This document shows positions 16,544 to 25,281 of a stretch of 64,000 nt of DNA, piece after piece. A program made the translations under genes and the position numbers. Under the pieces are notes generated by a model. It was given only the letters and a program-made list of their open reading frames with translations, had not been told where the DNA came from and searched no databases. The stretch comes from JACRCT01 sp036504155 (GTDB taxonomy: Bacteria > Myxococcota > Myxococcia > Myxococcales > UBA5297), in NCBI GenBank assembly GCA_036504155.1, contig DASXVQ010000068.1, positions 77,982 through 141,981 of the forward strand. The letters are read 5' to 3'. Every line of letters begins with the position of its first letter. Within the stretch, counting starts at the first letter, position 1.

Positions 16544-18349
16544 ATGCCGGCTGAGAATGCCCACATCCGGAACTTCTCGATCATCGCCCACATCGATCAC
16601 GGCAAGTCGACGCTCGCCGATCGCCTGCTCGAGAAGACCAAGACCATCACCGACCGCGAGAAGCAGGACCAGTTCCTCGACAACATGGAGCTGGAGCGCG
16701 AGCGCGGGATCACCATCAAGGCCCAGTCGGTGCGCATGAACTGGCGCGCCAAGGACGGCAAGGACTACGTCCTCAACCTCATCGACACCCCCGGCCACGT
16801 CGACTTCGCCTACGAGGTCTCGCGGTCGATGGCCGCCTGCGAGGGCGCGCTGCTGGTGGTCGACGCCTCCCAGGGCGTCGAGGCCCAGACGCTGGCCAAC
16901 GTCTACATGGCGCTGGACCACAACCTGGAGATCATCCCGGTCATCAACAAGATCGACCTGCCCTCCGCCGACCCCGCCGCCGCCATAGCGCAGATCGAAG
17001 AGGTCATCGGCCTGGACGCCTCGGGCTCCATCCTCGCCTCCGCCAAGGAGGGCAAGGGCATCGCCGAGATCCTCGAGGCCATCGTCGAGAAGGTGCCGCC
17101 GCCCACCGGCGACCCCAAGGCGCGCCTGAAGGCCCTGGTCTTCGACAGCTGGTACGACAGCTACCGCGGCGTGGTGATGCTGGTGCGCGTCGTCGAGGGC
17201 ACGCTCAAGGTCAAGCAGAAGATCCTGCTGATGGCCAAGCAGCGCGAGTACGAGGTCGTCGACCTGGCGGTGAACAACCCCAAGCCCCGGCCGGTGAAGG
17301 AGCTGATGGCCGGCGAGGTCGGGCTGCTCGTCGCCAACATCAAGGACATCTCCGACGCCAAGGTCGGCGACACCATCACCGACTTCAAGCTGCAGACCGA
17401 GGCGCCGTTCCCCGGCTTCAAGGAAGTCAAGCCGATGGTGTTCTCGGGCATCTACCCGGTGGACTCCACCGACTACGAGAAGCTGCGCGACGCGCTGGTC
17501 AAGCTGCGCTTGAACGACTCCAGCTTCTCGGTCGAGCCCGAGACCAGCCAGGCGCTGGGCTTCGGCTTCCGCTGCGGCTACCTGGGCCTGCTGCACATGG
17601 AGATCGTCCAGGAGCGCCTGGAGCGCGAGTACGACCTCAACCTCATCACCACCGCGCCCTCGGTCATCTACCGGCTCACCACCACCGGCGGCGTGGTCCA
17701 GTACATCGACAACCCCGCCAAGCTCCCGCCGGTGCAGGCCATCGAGAAGTGGGAGGAGCCGATCCTCACCTGCCGCATCCACGTGCCCGACGACTACCTG
17801 GGCAACGTGCTCAAGCTCTGCCAGGACCGCCGCGGCGTGCAGCGGGACATCAAGTACTTCGGCACCAAGCGCGTGCAGGTCACCTACGAGATGCCGCTGG
17901 CCGAGGTGGTCTTCGACTTCTTCGACAAGCTCAAGAGCGTCTCCCGCGGCTACGCCTCGCTGGACTACGAGCTGCTGGGCTTCCAGGACGCGGACCTGGT
18001 GAAGATGGACATCCTCATCAACACCGAGCCGGTGGACGCGCTGACCGTGATCGTGCACCGCGAGCGCGCCTTCGACCGCGGCCGCGACGTCTGCGTCAAG
18101 CTCAAGGAGGTCATCCACCGGCAGATGTACGAGGTGGCCATCCAGGCGGCCATCGGCAGCAAGGTCATCGCCCGCACCACCGTGAAGGCCTTCCGCAAGA
18201 ACGTCATCGCCAAGTGCTACGGCGGCGACATCAGCCGCAAGCGCAAGCTCCTGGAGAAGCAGAAGGAAGGCAAGAAGCGCATGAAGCAGGTGGGGTCGGT
18301 GGAGATCCCCCAGGAAGCCTTCCTCGCGGTCCTCAAGGTCGAGTCCTAA
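16544..18349 (+). CDS. lepA: Elongation factor 4 (back-translocating GTPase LepA)
   Basis: A 601-residue ribosomal GTPase, full family length. G-motifs: HIDHGKSTLADRL (G1), RGITIKAQ (G2), DTPGHVDF (G3), NKIDLP (G4) and SAKEGKG (G5). The LepA-specific C-terminal domain is complete (RTTVKAFRKNVIAKCYGGDI, then SRKRKLLEKQKEGKKRMK). The ATG at 16544 has CAGGAAGG ten bases upstream. It is followed after 9 bp by lepB, the classical lepA-lepB arrangement. LepA acts on stalled or mistranslocated ribosomes and in 30S assembly. Confidence 0.98.
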   Translation: MPAENAHIRNFSIIAHIDHGKSTLADRLLEKTKTITDREKQDQFLDNMELERERGITIKAQSVRMNWRAKDGKDYVLNLIDTPGHVDFAYEVSRSMAACEGALLVVDASQGVEAQTLANVYMALDHNLEIIPVINKIDLPSADPAAAIAQIEEVIGLDASGSILASAKEGKGIAEILEAIVEKVPPPTGDPKARLKALVFDSWYDSYRGVVMLVRVVEGTLKVKQKILLMAKQREYEVVDLAVNNPKPRPVKELMAGEVGLLVANIKDISDAKVGDTITDFKLQTEAPFPGFKEVKPMVFSGIYPVDSTDYEKLRDALVKLRLNDSSFSVEPETSQALGFGFRCGYLGLLHMEIVQERLEREYDLNLITTAPSVIYRLTTTGGVVQYIDNPAKLPPVQAIEKWEEPILTCRIHVPDDYLGNVLKLCQDRRGVQRDIKYFGTKRVQVTYEMPLAEVVFDFFDKLKSVSRGYASLDYELLGFQDADLVKMDILINTEPVDALTVIVHRERAFDRGRDVCVKLKEVIHRQMYEVAIQAAIGSKVIARTTVKAFRKNVIAKCYGGDISRKRKLLEKQKEGKKRMKQVGSVEIPQEAFLAVLKVES

Positions 18350-18358
18350 GGGCCCGCG

Positions 18359-19387
18359 ATGTCCGACAGCGACGCCAAGAAGCCGGAGCCCAGGGCGCCG
18401 CTGACCCGTGCCCAGAAGAGCAAGCTCAAGAAGACCCGCGCCGAGGCCAAGGACTTCCTCCACGAGGCCAGGCGGCTCGCCAAGCGCTACGGCAAGCGCA
18501 TCGCGGCCGAGAGGCTCGCCCAGGTCCAGGAGGCCATCGCCAACCTCGAGGCGGCGCTGCCCGGCGACGACGTCGAGCGCCTCGGAGCCGTGCTCAAGCG
18601 CCTGGACCAGCTGGTGGAGAAGCACCTGGGCTTCGCGCGGCGCAGCCCGGCCGTCGAGTACGTCATCTCCATCAGCAAGGCGTTGGCGATCGCCCTGGTG
18701 CTGCGGCTGTTCGTCATCGAGGCCTTCAAGATCCCGTCGGGCTCGATGATCCCCACGCTGCTCATCGGCGACCACATCTTCGTCAACAAGCTCAGCTACG
18801 GCGTGCGCCTGCCGGTGATCAACTGGGAGCCGGCGCACTGGGGCGGCTACCGGCGCGGGGACATCATCGTCTTCGCCAACCCGCAGGACGACAAGCGCCC
18901 CTTCCTCGACCGCCGCGACTACATCAAGCGCATCGCCGGGCTGCCCGGCGACCTCGTCGAGGTCAAGGACGAGGTGCTCTTCGTCAACGGCGTGGAGCAG
19001 CCGCGCACGCGGGCCGACCCCGCGTTCACCTACTACGACCGGCTGGGCGACGACGGCCCCTGGGTGCAGGAGCGCGCCGAGCTGTGGAGGGAGACGATGC
19101 TGGGGCCGGACGGCAAGACGCCGACGGTCACGCACGACGTGCTGCGCGACTCCGAGCGCACCCACCCCAGCTACGAGGGCCCGTTCCGCGTCCCCGACGG
19201 CCACCTGTTCATGATGGGCGACAACCGCGACAACTCGCAGGACGGTCGCGCCGGAGGCTGGTACGTCCCGTTCGGCCACGTCAAGGGCCGGGCGCTCATC
19301 ATCTGGCTGAGCCTGGGCAAGCCCGGCGTCGGGCTGAGCGACGACGTCGGCGTCCGCGTCGAGCGGTTCTTCAACGTCGTGCGCTAG
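18359..19387 (+). CDS. lepB: Signal peptidase I
   Basis: A 342-residue membrane serine protease that removes signal peptides from exported proteins. Catalytic Ser129 lies in SGSMIPTLLIGD and the general base Lys190 in DYIKRIAGLPGD; the GDNRDNS box is also present. One transmembrane helix precedes the active site (SKALAIALVLRLFVIEAF). Residues 1-98 are an unusual soluble, Lys/Arg- and Ala-rich N-terminal extension predicted as helical or coiled, longer than in most LepB. It lies directly downstream of lepA and is probably the last gene of that unit. Confidence 0.96.
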   Translation: MSDSDAKKPEPRAPLTRAQKSKLKKTRAEAKDFLHEARRLAKRYGKRIAAERLAQVQEAIANLEAALPGDDVERLGAVLKRLDQLVEKHLGFARRSPAVEYVISISKALAIALVLRLFVIEAFKIPSGSMIPTLLIGDHIFVNKLSYGVRLPVINWEPAHWGGYRRGDIIVFANPQDDKRPFLDRRDYIKRIAGLPGDLVEVKDEVLFVNGVEQPRTRADPAFTYYDRLGDDGPWVQERAELWRETMLGPDGKTPTVTHDVLRDSERTHPSYEGPFRVPDGHLFMMGDNRDNSQDGRAGGWYVPFGHVKGRALIIWLSLGKPGVGLSDDVGVRVERFFNVVR

Positions 19388-19875
19388 CGGGGACCTCTCG
19401 TCGAGGGCCGCTGGGCGCCGGCGAGCGGGTTGCCTGCCGTACCGGCGCGTGTCTCACACGCGCGGGGAGCCAGGCCGGCCCTGCCGAGAAGTTTCGCCGA
19501 TCTCGACGGCGCTGCCACTGGTGCCGGGTGCCTCCAGTTCGTTCCGGGATACGCCGCCCTGAAGATGCCGGCGACTGAAGTCGCGCCTGACGCTGCGAAA
19601 CCCGCCTGCGCGGGTTCAGTGGTTGCGGTCGCTCGGGGCGGGAATCCGAGAGTCCAAAGTCTCGGTGGATTCTGCTTCTCGTATCGGCGCCCGTGCGTCC
19701 GTCACCACTTGGTCCGCGAAGGCGGACCTCGCAATCCAGGCGCGGCTTCAGCCGCCGGCAGTCCCAGCCGGCGTCCCTGAACCCGGATTGAACTTGCGGC
19801 TGCGAGGACTGGTTTTCTCGGGCTCTTGGACGGAGCCCGACGCCCGCTGCCGCAAGGCGGACAGGTCCGGCGGGC
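19388..19875. repeat. Non-coding block of hairpins, REP/MITE-like dispersed repeat
   Basis: No supported gene lies between lepB and the patatin gene. Five short perfect inverted repeats occur: CGCGTGT/ACACGCG (19446-19462), GCGACT/AGTCGC (19571-19584), AACCCGC/GCGGGTT (19599-19616), GGTCCGC/GCGGACC (19711-19728) and GCGGCT/AGCCGC (19742-19755). The first and last of the inner four are variants of each other (GACTGAAGTC versus GGCTTCAGCC). This vocabulary is familiar from intergenic repeats in several phyla that look like REP elements mobilised by RAYT transposases. That link is from memory of such sequences, not from a search. No transposase is present here. Confidence 0.6.
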
Positions 19876-21180
19876 TCAGGCGCCGGTGGCCCGCGGCATC
19901 TCGCGCTGCGCCGCCTCGACGTGGCTCTGGGGCTCCGGCGAGCAGAAGCGCAGCCAGTCGTCGCGGCGGGCCTGCGCGTCCTTGCGGCCCAGCTCGATGA
20001 GCTGGTCCGCGAACGCACCGTCGAAGAGCAGGTAGCTCGCCAGGTCCGCCTGATCCGTGGCTTCGGACTCGGCGAGCCGGCGCACGAGCTTGCCCTGGAA
20101 GCCGCGCGCCCGCTTGGCGAACTCCGGCGACTGGATGAACTCGGCCGCCAGCCGCCCCAGGTCCTTCGACGGGCGGATGACCAGGTGGCGCACGTAGCGC
20201 AGCGAATGGCCCTGCGCCGCCTCGAGGGCGGAGTTGAGCAGCATCGAGAAGGGCGCGCCGTAGCTCAGGGTCCCGGCCTCGAGCAGGGCGTTGGTCTGCC
20301 GCAGCCGGTCCAGGTCCTCGTCGATGCGGTCGTTGAGCAGCGCGTCGAGGGCCTTGCCGAGCAGGAACGCCCCGGAAGGCAGGGCCCGCTCGCGCGGCTC
20401 CTGCGCGGGCGCCTCGCGGGGGCCGCTGGGGTCGAGGGTCTCCTCGTGCCGGAGCGGCAGCACGATGACGCGGTCGGCCCCCAGGCGGATGGCCGGGCTC
20501 AGCGGCACGTTCTGGCGGATGCCGCCGTCGACGTAGAGCTCGCCGCCCAGCATCACCGGCGGGAAGAGCAGGGGGATGGCGGCGGAGGCCATGGCGTGCT
20601 TGAGCCCGATGCGGGTGGCGACCGCGCGGTAGTGCGGGCCGGGGCGGGACGGGAAGCCCGTCAGCGGCTCGCGGCGCTGGATGAAGACGGTGGTGCGGCC
20701 CGAGGCGACGTGGGTGGCGGTGATGGCCAGGGCCTCCAGCGCTCCGCGCTCGATGCACCGGCCTATCTGGCGCCAGACGACGTGGCGGCTGGCGATCTCC
20801 TGAAGCCCGCGCGGGTCGACGAGGCCGGTGCGGTGCGCGTGGGCCGGGCGCGCGGGCGTGCGGCGGATGAGATCGAAGGCGATGCGGGCGACGTCGGAGG
20901 CGCCCACGCGCAGCACGTCCTCCAGGTGGAGCGATCTCCAGCGCTCGGCGAGGTCGTCGCCTTGCCGGTCGGGGGCGTCCGCGCGGGTGGCCAGGTAGCA
21001 GGCGTTGACGGCCCCGACGGAGGTGCCGGCCAGCAGCTGGATGGGCAGCGGGCCGCCGAGGTCCTTGGGCAGCTCCTCGCGCATCCAAGAGATGACGCCG
21101 GCCTCGAAGGCCCCGCGCGCCGCGCCCCCTCCGAGGACCAGCGCCGTCTTGAAGGGGCGGATTGGCTCGCGCACGGACAT
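19876..21180 (-). CDS. Patatin-like phospholipase
   Basis: A 434-residue predicted lipid acyl hydrolase. It has the oxyanion-hole motif GGGAARG (17-23), nucleophile Ser54 in GTSVG, and the dyad Asp in the DGGIRQNVPLSPA motif near residue 213. The ATG at 21180 (with GGGGAT upstream) is chosen over ATG 21186. It has no signal peptide, so the enzyme is cytoplasmic unless exported by a type III or V-like route. The C-terminal 200 residues are helical and lack known membrane-barrel features. It is divergent from the NUDIX gene at 21275, with only 94 bp between starts. Confidence 0.92.
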   Translation of the reverse strand: MSVREPIRPFKTALVLGGGAARGAFEAGVISWMREELPKDLGGPLPIQLLAGTSVGAVNACYLATRADAPDRQGDDLAERWRSLHLEDVLRVGASDVARIAFDLIRRTPARPAHAHRTGLVDPRGLQEIASRHVVWRQIGRCIERGALEALAITATHVASGRTTVFIQRREPLTGFPSRPGPHYRAVATRIGLKHAMASAAIPLLFPPVMLGGELYVDGGIRQNVPLSPAIRLGADRVIVLPLRHEETLDPSGPREAPAQEPRERALPSGAFLLGKALDALLNDRIDEDLDRLRQTNALLEAGTLSYGAPFSMLLNSALEAAQGHSLRYVRHLVIRPSKDLGRLAAEFIQSPEFAKRARGFQGKLVRRLAESEATDQADLASYLLFDGAFADQLIELGRKDAQARRDDWLRFCSPEPQSHVEAAQREMPRATGA

Positions 21181-21274
21181 GACCATCCCCAACTTGGGGC
21201 CGGCCGGCGCGCCGCGGGAGGTTCCCAAGCAGGCTGTAAGCCGTGGGGCTGCAGGCGGTAGGCTGAGAGTCGAC

Positions 21275-21898
21275 ATGGAACCCAAATGGCTGGAGTGGGC
21301 GCGGCGGCTGCAGGCCCTGGCCCAGAGCGGGCTGACGTACTCGGAGAGCGTCTTCGAGCGCGAGCGCTACGAGCAGGTGCGCGAGATCGCCTCGGAGATG
21401 ATGGCCTCGCAGTCCGACGAGACGATGGAGCGGGTGGTCGGCCTCTTTGCCGGCGAGAACGGATACGCGACGCCGAAGGTGGACGGCCGCGGCGTGGTCT
21501 TCGACGCCCGGGGGCGCATCCTGCTGGTGAGGGAGCTGCGCGACGGCGGCTGGACGCTGCCCGGCGGCTTCGCGGACGTGGGAGACACCCCCAGCCAAGC
21601 GGTCGAGCGCGAGGTGCGCGAGGAGTCGGGCTACGAGGTCAAGGCGATCAAGCTGCTGGCCCTGTACGACCGCAACAAGCACGGGCTCGTGCCGGCGAGG
21701 CCCTGGCACATCTACAAGATCTTCCTGCGCTGCGAGTTGATCGGCGGAGCGCCCAAGGACAGCCACGAGACGGCGGGGGCACGCTTCTACGCCGAGGACG
21801 AGATTCCGTCGCTGTCGTCTGGGCGCACGACCCCGAAGCAGATCGCGCGGATGTTCGAGCACTTCCGGAATCCGCACCTGCCGGCCGACTTCGACTGA
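21275..21898 (+). CDS. NUDIX hydrolase with Nudix_N helical domain
   Basis: A 207-residue enzyme. Residues 1-60 (WLEWARRLQALAQSGLTYSE, then RYEQVREIASEMMA) fit the Nudix_N domain found in hydrolases of nucleoside diphosphates linked to another group X. Residues 66-200 form the catalytic fold with the Nudix box GGFADVGDTPSQAVEREVRE followed by ESGYEV. The Glu that normally follows Gx5 is Asp here, while the REVREE core is intact. The ATG at 21275 fits the domain start. The likely substrate is an ADP-ribose- or CDP-choline-type compound, as known for relatives; the exact substrate is not visible. It is convergent with the YfhO-like gene. Confidence 0.9.
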   Translation: MEPKWLEWARRLQALAQSGLTYSESVFERERYEQVREIASEMMASQSDETMERVVGLFAGENGYATPKVDGRGVVFDARGRILLVRELRDGGWTLPGGFADVGDTPSQAVEREVREESGYEVKAIKLLALYDRNKHGLVPARPWHIYKIFLRCELIGGAPKDSHETAGARFYAEDEIPSLSSGRTTPKQIARMFEHFRNPHLPADFD

Positions 21899-21908
21899 AG
21901 AAGCCTGC

Positions 21909-24275
21909 TCAGCCTGAGCCCGAGCCCGAGCCCGAGCCCGCGGCCGCCCTGCGCCGCAGCGACAGCAGCAGCGCCGCCAGGAGGAGCCCGCCCACCAGGC
22001 TGCCGACCATCCCCGGAACCAGGCGGGGTGGCCGGTACTGGAGGAGGACGGGCCCGGCGCTGACGTCGGGCACGACCACGGCGAGGTGGCTGCCCGCTGA
22101 ACGAACGAGCGCAAGCTCACGGTCCGCTTGGCGTGCGCTCCAGCCCACCAGGAACGCGGCGCGCACCACGGCGACGGCCCCTCCGGTGCCCGAGAGCTCG
22201 AGCCGGAAGTCGCTCGTCGAAGGCCGCTCGAGCCGGAGGATCTGGGCGTTGGCGCCGGTGGGTAGTCGAGGCTCGGCTCCCAGCCTTCCCAGCGGGTCGT
22301 CCAGTCCGCTCAGCGCCTGTGCCGAAGTGCTCGCGGAGACCGCCTGGAGCGCGGCGAATGAGCTCGGGACGAGCCGGGGCCCGCGCGCGATGGAGACCTC
22401 GGGGATCGGGTCGGGGAGCTCGCCGACGAAGGCGCCCGGGCCGACGTCGACGGGCGTCGTCCCAGCGAAGCGAACCGAGGACACGATGTGCGTGCAGCCT
22501 GCCGCGCGCGCGGCGCCCAACGAGCCCTGCGACATCGCGCCGACCAGCTGCATCGTGGCCGTGCTCACCTGCGGGCTGTAGGCGATCGCTCCGACCAGGC
22601 CATCGCACGCTTGCTGGTCGGGGACTCCCCAGCGGCGGCGGAACAGGTACTGGGCGGCGTCCGGGGAGAGAGAGTCGGCCTGCTCCACGCCGTCGAGCCG
22701 CTCGTCCGAGCACCAGACCGGGCTGGGCGCGCCGGGCTTGGCCACGACCCGCGTCAGCGGCGAGCCCGCTCGAGCGAGCGGCGGTCCCAGCTGGTAGGCG
22801 CCGAGGGCAAAGAAGGCGAGGTCGACGGCCAGGAGCGCGGGGACCAAGGAACGCAACCGGCTGCGGCTCGCCAGCAGGGCCAAGGCTGCGGCGAGCGGCG
22901 TCAGCGCATGCGCCGTCGCCTGCGTGAGCATCTCGGATAGCGAGGGCAGGAACGCGGGGAGAGGGGCCGCTGCGCCGGACCGACCGCTGGCCAGGGCATC
23001 GAGCCAGCTCGCGCGGACGACGACGAAGGCCAAGCCTCCCGCGAGGGCCACGGCGAGCGGGAGTCCTGCGATCTGCAGGGCGCGCCGTGCGCGGCGGTCC
23101 CGCGCCGCGCGCTCGAGCATCACGCCTGCCGCCACCGTCCCCGCCAGGCTCGCGACCAGCAGGTACTTGGCCGGGTAGCGGAACCAGGCCACGACGGGCA
23201 TCAGCTTCATCAAGACCGGCAGGACCGGCAGCGCGTCCCCGAGCGCCAGGACGAAGCCCGCGAAGCAGACGGCGGCCGCCACGCGCAGGTCCCGCAGGCG
23301 CCAGGCGGCGAGGCTCGCCGCGACGAGCAGCGCTCCGAGGTAGGGCGTCGTGTTCCAGGTCCCGGCGCCGGGTCCGTGCAGGAGGATGTAGAGGTTGGCG
23401 GGCGCCTGCAGCGGCCGGAAGAGCGCGTTGGGGAGCAGCACGCCGAGCACGTCCGATGGCAGGAAGGCCCAGGCCAGCACTTCCTTGGCGGACAAGGCCG
23501 CGGCCCGCGAGGTCAGCGCCGACTCGGCGAGCATCGGAGCCCAGGCGACCAGGCAGAGCGCGAAGGACGCCGGCAGGCAAGCGGCCACGCGCGCCGCCCT
23601 GGCGCGGGCGGGGCGCCGGGACCAGGGCCGGGCTCGAGCGCACTCGAGCGCCACCAGGGCGCCGAGCACGAGGAACGACTGGGGATCGCCGCCGAGGAGA
23701 AGGCCGGCGAGCGCCGCCGCGAGCAGCGCGAGATCGATCCGGCGGCCGCGAGGGTGCAGCGCTCGGCGCGCGGCGGCCCAGCCCACGGGCAGCCAGGCGG
23801 CGGCGACCACGTAGTGCTGCCCGTGCTGGAGGAGGTTGACGGCCGTCCCCGAGAAGGCGAACGCGATGCCGACCGAGGCTGCGGCCAGCGGGCGGGCCCT
23901 GAAGGTCCGGGCCAGCCAGGCCGCGCCGGCGGCGGCCAGGGCGTAGTGGAGGGACGGGAAGAGGGCGACCGCCCAATCCTCCGGCAACCACACCACCAGC
24001 CAGCGCAGCGGATAGAAGAGCTGCGCGTCGGGCCGCGCCAGCAGCGCTCCGCCGTTGCCGAGGAGGGTCGAGAGGTAGAGCGAGGCTTCGCGGAGCGCGT
24101 GCCGTGTCGCGCAGGCCAAGCCCAGATCCACGCGGGCGAGGTCGAAGCCTTGGAGGAACAGGCCGCAGAGCGGCAGGGCGCCGAGGACGACGAGCAGCGT
24201 CCCTCCGGCCACGGCCGACGCCAGGAAGGTGGCTCGTGCGGCGACCGATCGGGAGCTCACGCGGGGTTCGGACAT
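21909..24275 (-). CDS. YfhO-like multi-pass membrane protein
   Basis: A 788-residue inner-membrane protein with about 12-14 hydrophobic helices through residue 480 (for example FPSLHYALAAAGAAWLARTF and GIAFAFSGTAVNLLQHGQHY). A periplasmic-type soluble region follows, then a last helix (LVGGLLLAALLLSL). The architecture and motifs such as WFRYPAKYLLVASLAGTVAA match the YfhO family, whose studied members glycosylate lipoteichoic acid or other surface polymers. The role in this Gram-negative is unknown. The C-terminus is a short Gly-Ser repeat coded by a CCCGAG hexamer tract at 21912-21941, prone to slippage. Confidence 0.8.
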   Translation of the reverse strand: MSEPRVSSRSVAARATFLASAVAGGTLLVVLGALPLCGLFLQGFDLARVDLGLACATRHALREASLYLSTLLGNGGALLARPDAQLFYPLRWLVVWLPEDWAVALFPSLHYALAAAGAAWLARTFRARPLAAASVGIAFAFSGTAVNLLQHGQHYVVAAAWLPVGWAAARRALHPRGRRIDLALLAAALAGLLLGGDPQSFLVLGALVALECARARPWSRRPARARAARVAACLPASFALCLVAWAPMLAESALTSRAAALSAKEVLAWAFLPSDVLGVLLPNALFRPLQAPANLYILLHGPGAGTWNTTPYLGALLVAASLAAWRLRDLRVAAAVCFAGFVLALGDALPVLPVLMKLMPVVAWFRYPAKYLLVASLAGTVAAGVMLERAARDRRARRALQIAGLPLAVALAGGLAFVVVRASWLDALASGRSGAAAPLPAFLPSLSEMLTQATAHALTPLAAALALLASRSRLRSLVPALLAVDLAFFALGAYQLGPPLARAGSPLTRVVAKPGAPSPVWCSDERLDGVEQADSLSPDAAQYLFRRRWGVPDQQACDGLVGAIAYSPQVSTATMQLVGAMSQGSLGAARAAGCTHIVSSVRFAGTTPVDVGPGAFVGELPDPIPEVSIARGPRLVPSSFAALQAVSASTSAQALSGLDDPLGRLGAEPRLPTGANAQILRLERPSTSDFRLELSGTGGAVAVVRAAFLVGWSARQADRELALVRSAGSHLAVVVPDVSAGPVLLQYRPPRLVPGMVGSLVGGLLLAALLLSLRRRAAAGSGSGSGSG

Positions 24276-24312
24276 TCGGGACGGGGAGACTACACGCCCG
24301 CGCGCGCCGGCG

Positions 24313-25281
24313 TCAGGTCAGCTCCATCACCCGCTCCTCGAGCTTGCGGCCCTTGGAGACGCTGGAGATCTTCGCGCCGCGCGCCAGCAGCAACTTGAGG
24401 ACCTCGCCGATGACCGCCTCGGCCTCGTCCTTGCCCGGCGCGTAGGTGATGGCGAGCACGCGGCGGCCGGCGTCGAACTCGGCGGTCGCCACGCAGGGCA
24501 GGGCGCGCAGCTCGTCGATGGGAGGCGCGTCGCTCGCCAACGCGATGCGCACCTCGCCGATCGACCGGGTCAGCTCCGCCATCGAGCCCTGGGCCACCAC
24601 CTTGCCGTGGTCGAGGATGGCCGCGGCGTCGCACAGCTCCTCGAGCTCGGTCAGGTTGTGGCTGGAGATGACGATGGTGTGCCCGGACTTGCGCTGGTCG
24701 CGGATGAACTCGCGCAGGTGGAAGGCGCTCTTGGGGTCCAGGCCCGCGGTCGGCTCGTCGAGCAGCACCACCTCGGGGCTGCCCAGGAACGCCTGCGCCA
24801 GGCCGACGCGCTTGGCCATGCCGTGCGAGAGCGCCCCGCAGCGCACCCGCCACCACTGCGACAGCCCGACCCGCTCCAGGCCCTCCTGCGCGGCCTTGAG
24901 GGCGGTGGCCTTCGGCATGCCCAGGAGGCGACCGTAGAAGACCAGCGCGTCGCCGACGAGATCGTTGCCAGGCAGCATCGCGTCCTGCGGCAGCGCGCCC
25001 AGCCGGCCCTTGAGCGAGCCCAGGTCGCCGGCGCGGTGGCCCAGCACCCGCGCCGTGCCGGAGTCGGGCTTCAGGTAGCCGCAGACCATGGAGAAGGTGG
25101 TGGTCTTGCCCGCGCCGTTGGGGCCGATGAGGCCGTAGACCGCCCCGCGCTCGACGCGCAGGCTCACGGCGTTGACGGCGACGAGCGGGCCGAAGGTCTT
25201 GGTCACGCCCGCGAGCTCGACCGCGGGCTCGAGTTCCTGGACGGAGGGGCCGGCCTGCGTGCCGGTCAGCGGGCTTTCCAT
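24313..25281 (-). CDS. ABC transporter ATP-binding protein
   Basis: A 322-residue ATPase of an ABC-2 type exporter. It has Walker A GPNGAGKTT, signature LSHGMAKRVGLAQAFL, Walker B VVLLDEPTAGLD and switch His in ISSHNL. A C-terminal domain of about 90 residues (DELRALPCVATAEFDAGRRV) resembles that of CcmA/NatA-type ATPases. The ATG at 25281 overlaps the stop of the permease gene (ATGA), so ATPase and permease are translationally coupled. The substrate is unknown. It lies downstream of the permease and upstream of the YfhO-like gene on the same strand. Confidence 0.95.
   Translation of the reverse strand: MESPLTGTQAGPSVQELEPAVELAGVTKTFGPLVAVNAVSLRVERGAVYGLIGPNGAGKTTTFSMVCGYLKPDSGTARVLGHRAGDLGSLKGRLGALPQDAMLPGNDLVGDALVFYGRLLGMPKATALKAAQEGLERVGLSQWWRVRCGALSHGMAKRVGLAQAFLGSPEVVLLDEPTAGLDPKSAFHLREFIRDQRKSGHTIVISSHNLTELEELCDAAAILDHGKVVAQGSMAELTRSIGEVRIALASDAPPIDELRALPCVATAEFDAGRRVLAITYAPGKDEAEAVIGEVLKLLLARGAKISSVSKGRKLEERVMELT

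Noticed and set aside
16535..19279. Antisense open frame of about 914 codons opposite lepA-lepB
   Set aside because: Its translation is low-complexity His/Leu/Val/Asp-rich, and both sense genes are unmistakable. High G+C makes stop codons rare in antisense frames.
19446..19462. CGCGTGT/ACACGCG stem as intrinsic terminator of lepB
   Set aside because: No U-tract, and it is adjacent to a run of similar stems, so I listed it within the repeat block.
19371..20018. Possible protein genes in the lepB-patatin gap on either strand
   Set aside because: Only Arg/Ala-rich frames with no ribosome site; the region is better explained as a hairpin repeat block.
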